DNA from: JAFGDI01 sp963662515
GTDB taxonomy: Bacteria > Planctomycetota > Phycisphaerae > Sedimentisphaerales > SM23-30
Reading direction: 5' to 3'
DNA: 64,000 nt
NCBI GenBank assembly: GCA_963662515.1
Contig: OY759675.1
Coordinates: forward strand, 1 to 64,000
The notes under the pieces were generated by a model. The model saw only the letters and a list, made by a program, of their open reading frames with translations. It had not been told where the DNA came from and ran no database searches. The position numbers were made by a program, and so were the translations under genes. Shown in pieces: positions 8,736 to 17,742 of this stretch (position 1 is its first letter; each line of letters starts with the position of its first letter).

Positions 8736-9103
8736 CAGGGGCGGTTAGTATTTGCCTGTGACACTATGATCAGCAAAAGGGCTTAACAGCCATAACCACT
8801 CTAAAATCTTTATGATCACCTGTGCTATGTCCAATTTTGAACAAAGGTGGTTATGTATTCTGTTTTAAGAGGTTATAATATATATGGTTATGTGCCATTT
8901 GTTTTTTAAGCCAGTTTCGTGTATCTAAATTAAGCACAATTTTACCAGTGTTTTTAAAAATAATATTCCAATAATAGCTTCTATTTTGTATTTAGCTATG
9001 ACAGATAGAGGAAAATGTTTTCATAGTGTATTACTTATAACCCGTTATAAGTGATAATACAGAGAGCTCAACAGGATTATTAAATGAAAGGGTGCACGAA
9101 CTT
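8736..9103. other. Intergenic region upstream of GH31 gene
   Basis: About 365 bp, AT-rich, with no gene seen. The only marked element is an inverted repeat at 9033-9052, described separately. There is no recognisable terminator for the receptor gene. Confidence 0.4.
9033..9052. promoter_or_regulatory. Perfect inverted repeat, operator candidate
   Basis: ACTTATAAC, two bases, then GTTATAAGT: perfect 9-bp arms about 50 bp upstream of the GH31 start. This geometry suits a dimeric repressor or activator of a carbohydrate gene. No regulator gene is adjacent. The role is inferred from position only. Confidence 0.45.
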
Positions 9104-11278
9104 ATGTTATCCAGAATTATTTTTGTTTCAGTTTTTCTTATGATGAGTTTTAACTTATGCCTGGCGGTAGATGGGCAGGTCAGCGAGGTATCGCCCGGCA
9201 TCTGGCGTGTGCATTATGGCCAGACAGATCCATTTACCCCAGATAGGTTCCGGGAAAAGGATATATGCAATGACTTGCTTACAGGGTTGCCGGAGGCAGG
9301 GGAGCTGCCGTTTAAGCTGGAGGAAATCCAATGCCAGATAAGGCAGGGTCGTACAATAGTATATATTCCATGTGATGAGCCCGATGACCAGATATATGGT
9401 TTTGGTCTGGATAGTGGGGCTTATGAGCAAAAGGGTCTTAGGAAATTTCTGACGGTAAGTGCACAGTCGATAGGTAAGACTGGTAGTAGTCATGGTCCGG
9501 TACCATTCTATATCAGCACGAAAGGATATGGCATATATGTTGACACTGCCAGAGTGCCCTTTGTGCATGTTGCCCGGCTGAGTCCAAAGGCATCAATGAT
9601 AGCCGGTGGAGCCAGTGACGCATCATCAGGAGGCTCAGAGATAAAGACCACGATCGAAGAGCTTTATGCCGGGCGGGCGGCTGTAGGGCGGACAGAGGTG
9701 GTTTTTGATATACCGGGCGCTGCGGGCGTGGATATATATGTATTTGCCGGGCCGGAAATCAGGCAGGTGGTGCAGCGTTACAATCTCTTTTCCGGTGGTG
9801 GTGTTGTGCCGCCGATGTGGGGGTTGGGAATGAAATATCGTAATTTCGGCGGTGGCAACAAAGATACCGTAATGGCAGTTGCCAATTCACTGCGTAAGTT
9901 TGGTATCCCCTGTGATATGCTGGGGCTGGAGCCTGGCTGGCAGACAGCGGCATATTCCTGTTCACTCAAGTGGTCTCAAGATCGCTTCTCTGACCATGAT
10001 GCTTTTGTTGCCAGTCTCATCAAGCAGGGCTATCGGGTTAATCTCTGGGAGCATGCCTATATCCATCCAAGTTCTCCGCTTTTTGATCCGCTCAAAGACA
10101 AATCTGGCGACTTTCTGGTCTGGGGTGGTTTGGTAGTTGATTTTGTCAATCCCGAAGCGTTCAATATCTTTTCCGACTATCATGGCAAGTCTTTCATCGA
10201 TAATGGTATTACAGGTTTTAAGGCTGATGAGTGTGACAGAGAATTTGTTGATAATGCTACGCCGTTCAACTATCCTTACTGCTCCACCTTTGGCTCTGGC
10301 ATAGATGGTGACCAGATGACCCAAATGTATGGCTATTTATATCAGCGTAGTATTCTGCGGGCTTTTAAGCAACGCAATCTTCGAACATGGAGTGATGTCA
10401 GAGCAACTTGCGGTTTATCATCACCTATGCCCTTTGTGCTTTATAGTGACTCATATGGATTTAATGAGTATCTTCGTCAGCTTGTCAATTCTTCATTTAC
10501 TGGTTTGTTATGGTCGCCGGAGGTTCGTGAAGCAGGTTCACTGGAAGAGTTACTCAATCGTGTGGCTATGTCTTCGTATGCACATCAGATGTGTCTTAAT
10601 CCCTGGTTCCTGCCCAATCCATTGTGGACCCAATATGACCGGGGCAGGAATGAGCGAGGAGAACTGCTGGATGAGGCCGGTCAGAAAAAGGTGGCAGAGG
10701 CTTTCACCAGGATAATTAATCGTCGTATGAGTCTGATACCTTATCTCTACGCCGCGTATTATGAGTATTATCTGCAAGGTCTGCCGCCATTGCGTGCTCT
10801 GGTAATGGATTTCCCGGCGGACAAAAAGTTAAGACGAGTCGATGATGCCTTTATGTTCGGTGCTTCGCTGCTGGTAGCCCCGTTAAAAGGAAATGCCAGT
10901 CAGCGAACTGTATATCTTCCGGCAGGGTGTCGCTGGTTTGACCTTAACGCTGATCTCTGGCGTGAAGGCGGTAGTGAGGTTGAGATAAGTCTGACGCCAG
11001 GAGAGGTACCGGTTTTTGTTAAGGAAAATTCTATAGTACCTTTTGCCAGACCTGTTGAATATGTAGCGGATGATACAGTATTTGCTCTGACGGTAAAGGT
11101 ATTTGGCAATGAGCCTGATGACCTGACCTTATATGCTGATGATGGCATATCATGGAACTTTGAAAAAGGGGAATATAATAAGATCAAACTAAGCTGGAAC
11201 GATGGCAAAGGATCAGTTCAGGAGACAGGACCGTATCAGGGTAACCGCTACGAGATCGTTAGCTGGGAGCAGAAATAA
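9104..11278 (+). CDS. Secreted glycoside hydrolase family 31 enzyme
   Basis: A 724-residue GH31 enzyme with a cleavable signal peptide of about 20 residues (LSRIIFVSVFLMMSFNLC). An N-terminal beta-sandwich (about 20-230) precedes the TIM barrel, which shows PPMWGLGMKYRN and then the nucleophile segment GFKADECD with Asp375. C-terminal sheets follow (LVAPLKG, AGCRWFDL, LTLYADDG). GH31 retaining enzymes cleave alpha-glucosides, alpha-xylosides or alpha-galactosides. This sequence lacks the WNDMNEP form of alpha-glucosidases, so the substrate is open. AAAGGG precedes the ATG at 9104. A GTG at 9092 is also in frame. The next gene is a GH2 enzyme, but a terminator lies between them. Confidence 0.88.
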   Translation: MLSRIIFVSVFLMMSFNLCLAVDGQVSEVSPGIWRVHYGQTDPFTPDRFREKDICNDLLTGLPEAGELPFKLEEIQCQIRQGRTIVYIPCDEPDDQIYGFGLDSGAYEQKGLRKFLTVSAQSIGKTGSSHGPVPFYISTKGYGIYVDTARVPFVHVARLSPKASMIAGGASDASSGGSEIKTTIEELYAGRAAVGRTEVVFDIPGAAGVDIYVFAGPEIRQVVQRYNLFSGGGVVPPMWGLGMKYRNFGGGNKDTVMAVANSLRKFGIPCDMLGLEPGWQTAAYSCSLKWSQDRFSDHDAFVASLIKQGYRVNLWEHAYIHPSSPLFDPLKDKSGDFLVWGGLVVDFVNPEAFNIFSDYHGKSFIDNGITGFKADECDREFVDNATPFNYPYCSTFGSGIDGDQMTQMYGYLYQRSILRAFKQRNLRTWSDVRATCGLSSPMPFVLYSDSYGFNEYLRQLVNSSFTGLLWSPEVREAGSLEELLNRVAMSSYAHQMCLNPWFLPNPLWTQYDRGRNERGELLDEAGQKKVAEAFTRIINRRMSLIPYLYAAYYEYYLQGLPPLRALVMDFPADKKLRRVDDAFMFGASLLVAPLKGNASQRTVYLPAGCRWFDLNADLWREGGSEVEISLTPGEVPVFVKENSIVPFARPVEYVADDTVFALTVKVFGNEPDDLTLYADDGISWNFEKGEYNKIKLSWNDGKGSVQETGPYQGNRYEIVSWEQK

Positions 11279-11320
11279 TTCCAGATTTAATTTAATATAA
11301 TCCTTTGCGGTTAATTATAG

Positions 11321-11363
11321 AAAGAGTAACTGTTCCCACCCTCGGGAATGGTTACTCTTTTTT
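11321..11363 (+). terminator. Rho-independent terminator after GH31
   Basis: A 17-bp stem (AAAGAGTAAC plus GTTCCC, paired with GGGAA and GTTACTCTTT), a short loop and a T-run. It lies 43 bp after the GH31 stop. Confidence 0.9.
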
Positions 11364-11736
11364 GTTATTTTTGGCGACAGATATTTTTTCGTCATTTTGG
11401 ATAAGTAATAATAAGTAATTACCATGATGCCAGAGGTACCATGCCAGGGAAAGGTATCAGATTATAGCGAAAAATAAGACACTTTTACCCAAGTGTGGTA
11501 TTTATGGTTTATTTTATGGGTTAAAGTGGTGATGGGCTGTTTGTAAGTATTTTGATAATGAATAGATATGGCTGTGTTACCGGGTATAGTTTTCTTGATT
11601 CACTTGTTGTGAGATGTTAAAATGGAATATAGGCCAGGAGGGCTATGCTAATATATTGGAGGATCTGCGATCATACCACCGCGACGGGCTGAGTGCAGAG
11701 ACAGGATAATCTAAATTAATATCAGGAAAGGCAGAG
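11364..11736. other. Intergenic region upstream of GH2 gene
   Basis: About 370 bp with no gene or RNA recognised. A ribosome site AGGAAAGG at 11723-11730 belongs to the GH2 gene. No clear operator or promoter was identified. Confidence 0.4.
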
Positions 11737-14097
11737 ATGTATATGTTGAGATATCTGTTGGTGATTTTTTTATTAATGTCAGGCGTATCGGCTTTTGCGC
11801 AATCACATTCGAGTAGAGTGACAGAAAATTTTGATGCCGGTTGGCGATTTATTCAGGATGATGATCTGACAGATGGTCAGGAGGTTGATCTCGATGACAG
11901 TCAATGGCGTCTGTTGAACTTGCCGCATGACTGGAGTATAGAAGGGCCAATCGACCGTGATAATCCAACCGGTCGTGGTGGTGCGTATATGCCCTGCGGC
12001 ATAGGCTGGTATCGCAAAGAGTTTACCATACCAGGTTCGGAGCAGGATAAAAAGATATTCATAGAGTTTGATGGTGTAATGGCCAATAGTAAAGTGTGGT
12101 TGAATGGCGAGTTGTTAGGTGAGCGGCCATTTGGCTATATTGGTATTGGTTATGACCTTACTGGCAAGATTAAATATGATAGAAGAAATATTTTAGCGGT
12201 AATGACAGACACCTATGATCAGCCGGCGTCTCGCTGGTACACTGGTGCAGGTATATATCGTCATGTACGCCTGATAAAGACAGAGCCTGTCTATTTTGAG
12301 AGATGGGGTGTGTATATTACCACGCCGGAAGTAAGTGAGCAAAGCAGTACTGTGTCAATCGCCAGTACAGTGATAAACAGTACGGCAGCCGGTTCATCGT
12401 TGACTGTTAAAACAGATATTGCTTTGGCAGCGAGTCCTGATGAGGTGGTATTGACATTAGAGTCAAGTGGCACTGTTCCGCCGGGCGAGTCTCTTACGCT
12501 GGAGCAAAAGGGAGAGCTGAAATTCCCGAAGTTATGGAGTATTGATAATCCAAATCTATATCTGGCGAAAAGTTCGATAGTGATCGATGGTTTATTAGTT
12601 GATACTGAGACTAATGTCTTTGGAGTACGCAGCTTTGAGTTTAAGGCTGACAGCGGCTTCTGGCTTAACGGTGAGAATATAAAGATCAAAGGTGTCTGCC
12701 TGCATCATGATGGCGGTGCTGTCGGTGCCGCGGTTCCCAAACGAGTATGGCAGCGTCGGTTTGAAAAGCTCAAGGCAATCGGTTGCAATGCAATCCGCAC
12801 CTCACACAATCCTATGTCGCCAGAATTTTTGGACCTGTGTGATGAGATGGGTTTTGTAGTCATGGACGAGGTCTTAGATACCTGGCGTGCCCGCAAGAAT
12901 AATGCCGACTATGGCTATCAGCATCATTTTAATAAATGGTGGTATGCCGATAATCGCGATACCGTATTGCGTGACCGCAATCATCCTTCGATAATACTAT
13001 ATAGTGCTGGTAATGAGATAAGGGATGACCTTAGCAGCCCATCAGGATTTGCCACCTTCAAGGGTATCTACGATCTGTTCAAAAAATATGATCCTACCCG
13101 ACCGGTTACTCAGGGTGTGTTCCGTCCTAATCAGAGTAAGGTCTATGAAAGTGGTTATGCTGAACTGATGGATGTAGTGGGTCAGAATTATCGAGAAGAA
13201 GAGTTGGTTGCTGCCTACCATGCTCGCCCCACTCGTAAAGTTATTGGTACAGAAAACGGTCATAGCCGGGAAGCGTGGCTTGTTTTGCGTGATAATCCAT
13301 TCATGGCCGGGCAGTTCCTTTGGACAGGTATTGACTATCTGGGTGAGGCCGACTGGCCTGATATCTCCTGGTCAAATGCCTGTATAGATCGCATAGGTAA
13401 TATCAGGCCGATGGGCTATCAGCGAATGAGTTGGTGGAGTGATAAGCCTATGGTCAGTATCGCTCGTAAAGAGGTTGCCTCTGGCGGTGCCGGCAGCAGC
13501 ATTAAAGGCGGCGAGACGGTCAGCCATTGGACACCACGCGATTATGATACATACGATCAGGCGACAGTCGAAGTATATAGTAATTGTGAGTCGGTAGAGT
13601 TGTTTATCAATGACAGGTCACTGGGCGAGAAGGTCATGCCCCAGGATGCTTCGCCTGTAAGCTGGGATCTTGCTTATGCTCAGGGAAGAATAAAGGCGGT
13701 GGGGAAAAATGGCGGAAAGCCGGCGACTCAGTTTGAGTGTAAGAGTGCAGAATATCCTGTGGCGTTAAATATGGTTGCCGATCGTAAGCGCATTGCTCAT
13801 GACTTTGATGATGTCAGTCATGTGGAGATATCATTTATTGATGCTAATGGCGTTGAATGTCCATGGGCTGAAAAGCCGTTAAAGTTTGAGGTATCAGGTC
13901 CGGGGCGGATCATTGCCGTTGATAATGGTGACCCAACATATCATGATTCTTTTCAGGGCAATAAATGCCGGACCTATCAGGGTCGCTGCCTGGTTATAAT
14001 CGCCGCTACGGCAGATGATGGTGAGATAATTCTAAAGGCATCAACTCGCGGTATGGAAAGTGCCAGTGTTAAGATAGAGGTTGAAAACCAAAGGTGA
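11737..14097 (+). CDS. Secreted glycoside hydrolase family 2 (beta-galactosidase-like)
   Basis: A 786-residue GH2 enzyme with a signal peptide ending VSAFA (about residue 20). The sugar-binding domain opens with NFDAGWRFIQDD and LPHDWSIEGP. An immunoglobulin-like domain and a TIM barrel follow. Barrel motifs are VCLHHDGGAVGAA, AIRTSHNPMSPEFLDLCDEMG and the acid/base SAGNEI with Glu427. The nucleophile candidate is Glu506 in VIGTENG. GRGGAYMPCGIGWYRKEF is typical of LacZ-type enzymes acting on beta-galactosides, but GH2 also includes glucuronidases and mannosidases. A C-terminal DUF4982/Ig-like part (WTPRDYDTYDQATVEVYSN) is present. A secreted enzyme fits degradation of external polysaccharide. 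Confidence 0.9.
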   Translation: MYMLRYLLVIFLLMSGVSAFAQSHSSRVTENFDAGWRFIQDDDLTDGQEVDLDDSQWRLLNLPHDWSIEGPIDRDNPTGRGGAYMPCGIGWYRKEFTIPGSEQDKKIFIEFDGVMANSKVWLNGELLGERPFGYIGIGYDLTGKIKYDRRNILAVMTDTYDQPASRWYTGAGIYRHVRLIKTEPVYFERWGVYITTPEVSEQSSTVSIASTVINSTAAGSSLTVKTDIALAASPDEVVLTLESSGTVPPGESLTLEQKGELKFPKLWSIDNPNLYLAKSSIVIDGLLVDTETNVFGVRSFEFKADSGFWLNGENIKIKGVCLHHDGGAVGAAVPKRVWQRRFEKLKAIGCNAIRTSHNPMSPEFLDLCDEMGFVVMDEVLDTWRARKNNADYGYQHHFNKWWYADNRDTVLRDRNHPSIILYSAGNEIRDDLSSPSGFATFKGIYDLFKKYDPTRPVTQGVFRPNQSKVYESGYAELMDVVGQNYREEELVAAYHARPTRKVIGTENGHSREAWLVLRDNPFMAGQFLWTGIDYLGEADWPDISWSNACIDRIGNIRPMGYQRMSWWSDKPMVSIARKEVASGGAGSSIKGGETVSHWTPRDYDTYDQATVEVYSNCESVELFINDRSLGEKVMPQDASPVSWDLAYAQGRIKAVGKNGGKPATQFECKSAEYPVALNMVADRKRIAHDFDDVSHVEISFIDANGVECPWAEKPLKFEVSGPGRIIAVDNGDPTYHDSFQGNKCRTYQGRCLVIIAATADDGEIILKASTRGMESASVKIEVENQR

Positions 14098-14135
14098 TAA
14101 CAGGCAGATCTATTTTTGAAATGATGCAGAAATAA

Positions 14136-15362
14136 TCACTTTGCGGCTGGCTCGATAATGGTTTTATCAATGGCGGCTATAGTATATTTTTTATTACGCC
14201 ATACTATAGAACGGGTAAAACCTGCCGAGATAATTACAGCCAGAGTAAAAGCATTAAGCAGAGGCTGACAGAAGATATCGATCAACGCTGGTATGATCAG
14301 TTTCTTCTGGCAGCCTTTTAATGTTTTAAGGGCGGCATATTGGCGTGCACCTGCCTTTATCATACCGCAAAGGTACATACCGGCTGGCAGGTAAGAGGCA
14401 CGCAAGGCATTATCAGATCCGCTGGCAAGCAGATAAAGGAAAAAGGCCAGACCGCCCCAAACCGAGAGCAGATACATACTAAAGGCACCAAGGGCATACC
14501 ACCATAATCTTGTCAGGCAGCAGCGGGTAATAATAAACTGTCGGCGGGCAAAGTTGAACAGATTTTTCCAATCTGTCTTTTCAAAGCTGGGTAACAGGCA
14601 GGCCGGGTGATAATAGACATAGCCACTGGTCTTGTGCTTGACGATCCAGGTCAGGGAATAATCATCAGATAAAGCCCCGCTCCAGATTTTATCAACATCA
14701 AATTTATAAAAATTATCTTTGGTGATCGCCATAGCCCCGCCCCAGGCAGAGTTCCATTTGTGGTCGCCGAGTTGACCGGCGAAAAAAGCGTTCATAGCAC
14801 TTAGTGTGTAGCTGCTGAGTTTATTGTCTTCAGGGACGAACCAGCGATAACCGGTCGTTACACTATTTCGCTCTCGTCTTAACTGACTGCCAATAGTATG
14901 CAGGAAATATTCGTTCAAACAGGCATCAGAATCAACAAAAGCAAATATCTCGCGATCTGGCAGGGTAGCAGCAATAGCTGCCAATTGATTATGAACTTTT
15001 TGAGAATTATTGACAGCATGACCGGCAATAATAATTTCAACTTTTTGGGCTGTGGTTATATTGCGTTTTTGTTCGATAATGTTTTGCAGAGCAATATACG
15101 CCGGGTCTGAAATATCTTCAACGACAAAGATAACCTGATAATAAGGGTGCTTCTGCACCAGTAAAGAAGCCATGTTTTTTTCAAAGGCAGTGTCAATACC
15201 CTTGCAGGGACATACCAGTGCAGCGCGGTGCGGGGTGTTTTGGGGGTATGTTTTTGTCATGCGTAACGAAAATCTGGCCGAACGAATATTCTGATAGAGC
15301 ATAAAGCCCTGAAATGCCAGAAGTGCTTTTGTCAGCGTCATATATGTATCAAATGTTAGCAA
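14136..15362 (-). CDS. Membrane glycosyltransferase, family 2/21-like (ceramide/hopanoid glucosyltransferase type)
   Basis: A 408-residue inverting glycosyltransferase. The N-terminal GT-A domain carries AALVCPCKGIDTAFEKN, the metal-binding DSDA, then the acidic LSDDYSLTW and an ARRQFIITR element resembling the (Q/R)XXRW motif of processive or ceramide-type enzymes. At least two hydrophobic segments lie in the C-terminal third (ALGAFSMYLLSVWGGLAFFLYLLA and NAFTLAVIISAGF). The pattern resembles ceramide glucosyltransferase and HpnI, which glycosylate membrane lipids. The start is a TTG at 15360-15362 with AGGT 7 bp upstream; an ATG at 15341 lacks such a site. The gene converges on the GH2 gene with a 38-bp gap. 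The lipid acceptor is unknown. Confidence 0.72.
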   Translation of the reverse strand: MLTFDTYMTLTKALLAFQGFMLYQNIRSARFSLRMTKTYPQNTPHRAALVCPCKGIDTAFEKNMASLLVQKHPYYQVIFVVEDISDPAYIALQNIIEQKRNITTAQKVEIIIAGHAVNNSQKVHNQLAAIAATLPDREIFAFVDSDACLNEYFLHTIGSQLRRERNSVTTGYRWFVPEDNKLSSYTLSAMNAFFAGQLGDHKWNSAWGGAMAITKDNFYKFDVDKIWSGALSDDYSLTWIVKHKTSGYVYYHPACLLPSFEKTDWKNLFNFARRQFIITRCCLTRLWWYALGAFSMYLLSVWGGLAFFLYLLASGSDNALRASYLPAGMYLCGMIKAGARQYAALKTLKGCQKKLIIPALIDIFCQPLLNAFTLAVIISAGFTRSIVWRNKKYTIAAIDKTIIEPAAK

Positions 15363-15749
15363 TTAAAATACCTGCTCCAATTTAAACTAAACTTAACTTA
15401 TTGTTAAATAGTGCGTTAGGCATATTATCAGAAATGCCGGATTTTTCAACCCCCGCAACTGCCAAACCGGCAAAATATAGCCATAAGGTGTAATTTTGGC
15501 AACTGATAACTATGTCAAAATGGCAGTGTTTTTAAAGGGATTAAATAGACAGCTTTATTTGGTTTTTATGTATGTCTCGTATAAATAACTACTTAAGTGT
15601 AATTAGATATTTTTGGCACGCAATTTGTTATAAGTATTAACGAAGAACAAAAGATATTTTCCAGGGCCCATGGAAAACTAAAAGAACAATAATTAATTTA
15701 GTGATTTACAACTGGATAATAATATTTTTGATCAAATGGAGGTGCTATT
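15363..15749. other. Intergenic region carrying the hsp20 promoter
   Basis: About 390 bp between divergent genes. It contains the sigma-54-type element at 15613-15629 and, just before hsp20, the ribosome site GGAGGTG. I see nothing else. Confidence 0.5.
15613..15629 (+). promoter_or_regulatory. Sigma-54-type (-24/-12) promoter for hsp20
   Basis: TTGGCACG, four bases, then TTGTT, against the consensus YTGGCACG-N4-TTGCW. The GG and the -12 G keep exactly 10 bases between them, and only the -12 C is replaced by T. It lies about 120 bp upstream of hsp20. Sigma-54 promoters need an AAA+ enhancer-binding activator, which is not in this window. Confidence 0.6.
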
Positions 15750-16193
15750 ATGTTACCAGTAATCAGAAGAAGAAATAATAGTGATGCTTTGGCTGAGAGC
15801 AGAGACCTTTTCGGAGATTTCGACAGATTCCTCGATAGTTTCTGGCGTGGCCCGTCACAAATGACCAGTATGGTAGGTGGTCTTGATATCTATGAAGACA
15901 AGGATAGTATTCATGTAGATTGTGATCTGCCTGGCTTCAAAAAAGAAGATATTTCCCTGACGCTGGAAGAAGACATACTACGGATCTCAGCAGAGCGTAA
16001 GAGCGATCGTGAAGAGAACAATGAAGGTAGTTATTATGTTCGTGAACGCGGTTGCCAGAGCTTCTCACGCAGTATTCGTATGCCGCAGAATATAATGCAG
16101 GATAAAGTAAGTGCAGAGTATGATAATGGCGTGCTGAGAATAGCTGTAGAAAAGAGGCCGGAGAGCAAACCGCAGACAATTAGTATTAAATAG
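15750..16193 (+). CDS. Hsp20/alpha-crystallin small heat-shock protein
   Basis: A 147-residue small heat-shock protein, an ATP-independent chaperone that holds unfolding proteins. The alpha-crystallin domain covers about residues 40-140, with DIYEDKDSIHVDCDLPGFKK, LRISAERKSD and ISAEYDNGVLRIAVEKR, the last containing the GVL signature. The C-terminus has IS-I-K (TISIK), in the position of the IXI/V oligomerisation motif. The start is fixed by GGAGGTG 7 bp before the ATG. It is monocistronic, with a sigma-54-like promoter upstream and a terminator downstream. Confidence 0.95.
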   Translation: MLPVIRRRNNSDALAESRDLFGDFDRFLDSFWRGPSQMTSMVGGLDIYEDKDSIHVDCDLPGFKKEDISLTLEEDILRISAERKSDREENNEGSYYVRERGCQSFSRSIRMPQNIMQDKVSAEYDNGVLRIAVEKRPESKPQTISIK

Positions 16194-16278
16194 TACATTA
16201 AGGCTTGCAGGGGCCCAAGTGTGCCCCTCCTGCCTGATAAAAATTGATATCAACTTTTTTCATACCCCTCCCGAGAAT

Positions 16279-16318
16279 CGCGGCAGTGCCCTAACTGATC
16301 TGCCGCGGTTTTTTTTTA
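16279..16318 (+). terminator. Rho-independent terminator after hsp20
   Basis: Stem CGCGGCAG / CTGCCGCG with a 13-base loop and a run of ten T. A second GC-rich imperfect hairpin without a T-run lies closer to the stop at 16201-16235. Confidence 0.92.
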
Positions 16319-16392
16319 CTTATTTGCCCCGACACTATATAATATGAACAAGCCTGTGACCGCAGGTAAAATAAACAATTGGAGAATATAGA

Positions 16393-16632
16393 ATGCCTAT
16401 TTATGAATATGTATGCAAGAAGTGCGGCAAGAAATTTGAAGAACTTACTCTGAGTATGAATAATAAGACCAAGGTAAAATGTCCCGAATGCGGAGGAGAT
16501 AGCGGCCGTCAGGTGAGTACTTTTGCAGCTCATGACAATACCGGCAAATCAAGCTGTCAGATGCCCGATGGTTCATGTGGTGCCTCTGGCGGTTCTTGTT
16601 GCGGCGGCAGCTGTCCATTTGGCGGTCATTAA
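16393..16632 (+). CDS. FmdB-family zinc-ribbon protein
   Basis: A 79-residue protein of the FmdB regulatory family. It starts MPIYEYVCKKCGKKFEEL, with two CXXC pairs (CKKC and CPEC) that form a zinc ribbon. The tail is rich in Gly, Ser and Cys (GGSCCGGSCPFGGH), common in these proteins. The function of the family is poorly known; some members are annotated as regulators of amidase or formamidase genes. GGAG lies 9 bp before the ATG. Confidence 0.9.
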   Translation: MPIYEYVCKKCGKKFEELTLSMNNKTKVKCPECGGDSGRQVSTFAAHDNTGKSSCQMPDGSCGASGGSCCGGSCPFGGH

Positions 16633-16804
16633 GAGAGTAAGCCAGAGTAAACAAGGCAGGCCCAGTTTTGAATGTCATGGGATTTATGATGCCAGAAGAC
16701 TTATATTGGTAAGTGTGTGCTTTGCTTTTTCCTTGAATAATTGCATTACAGGGATTAATATCATGGTTTGAGATATTAATGTATATTACTTACGGAGCAT
16801 ATAA

Positions 16805-17518
16805 ATGAAAAAAGCCTTAGTTGTTATAGTTCTTGCGCTTACGGTTTTTATCGCTGGTTGCAGGAGTATGGAAGCCATTGAGCTTAACCAGAAGGCCAAG
16901 ATATATATCAAGCATGGCCAGTATGAGCAGGCAGCGGAAGTTCTGAATCAGAGTCTGGACAAATACGCATCTCACGCCTCTACCCACTATTGGTTGGGGT
17001 ATTGCTATGAAAAAATGGAAAATCTTACCAAGGCAACCTGGGAATATGAGCTTGCAGTAAAGTATGAGCCAACCTTGGAAATGGCCCAGATCGGCTATAT
17101 CAGGGCTTTGGTTCGCAGTCGTCAGGAAGAAGAGGCTGTCAGGGTGGCTGATGCCTATTTCAGAAGGTTAAATGTTCCGACTGCTGAATATATAAGAATA
17201 GGCCAGAAATACCTGGAGGCTGAAGAAGAAATATTTGCCGCTAAGTGTCTGGAATATGCCTTCCGTAACAGCGGGTCAACGGTACCAAATTCACCGGTAA
17301 AAAAAGATGTTCGCCCTTTGATGGTTTTGGCTGACTACTATGCAGCAACTAAAAATCAGGAAAAAGAGCGGCAGTATCTTATGATGGTTTTTGAAGAAGA
17401 CCCATCTTACGGTAATGTTGCACGCCGCTTGGGTGAGTTGGGTATTAAGGTTAATATTCCTCAGCCTGTAGTACCAACTGTATCACCTCTGGAAAGGGAG
17501 CTGAAGGGGTTGGACTGA
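16805..17518 (+). CDS. TPR-repeat lipoprotein
   Basis: A 237-residue protein with a lipoprotein signal (FIAGC, acylated Cys19) and tetratricopeptide repeats covering about residues 30-140 (YEQAAEVLNQSLDKY, STHYWLGYCYEKMENLTKATWEYELAV). TPR lipoproteins act as scaffolds at the outer membrane in assembly or secretion machines. No partner is encoded nearby, so the specific role is unknown. A terminator follows 50 bp after the stop. Confidence 0.85.
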   Translation: MKKALVVIVLALTVFIAGCRSMEAIELNQKAKIYIKHGQYEQAAEVLNQSLDKYASHASTHYWLGYCYEKMENLTKATWEYELAVKYEPTLEMAQIGYIRALVRSRQEEEAVRVADAYFRRLNVPTAEYIRIGQKYLEAEEEIFAAKCLEYAFRNSGSTVPNSPVKKDVRPLMVLADYYAATKNQEKERQYLMMVFEEDPSYGNVARRLGELGIKVNIPQPVVPTVSPLERELKGLD

Positions 17519-17569
17519 GCCGGTTTTGAATTGCGGTTCAGGTTATTTTGATAAATCTAAGAAAATATA

Positions 17570-17607
17570 AAAAAGTGATCAGGTTCAGGCCGGATCACTT
17601 TTTTTTA
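17570..17607 (+). terminator. Rho-independent terminator
   Basis: Stem AAAAAGTGATC / GATCACTTTTT with an 11-base loop and eight T. It terminates the TPR lipoprotein transcript. Confidence 0.93.
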
Positions 17608-17742
17608 TCAGACTTTAGAACCTTACTTCTGAAAAATGAGAACGATCAGCAAATGGTTATTAACAAGGCGGCCCAAAGTCGTAAGAACGCCAATGTTATT
17701 ATAGGTAATATAGGGAATTTGTATGAAGAAATGAGCGATTAA

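Noticed and set aside
17548..17742. 64-codon open frame after the TPR lipoprotein
   Set aside because: It covers a clear terminator and has no ribosome site.
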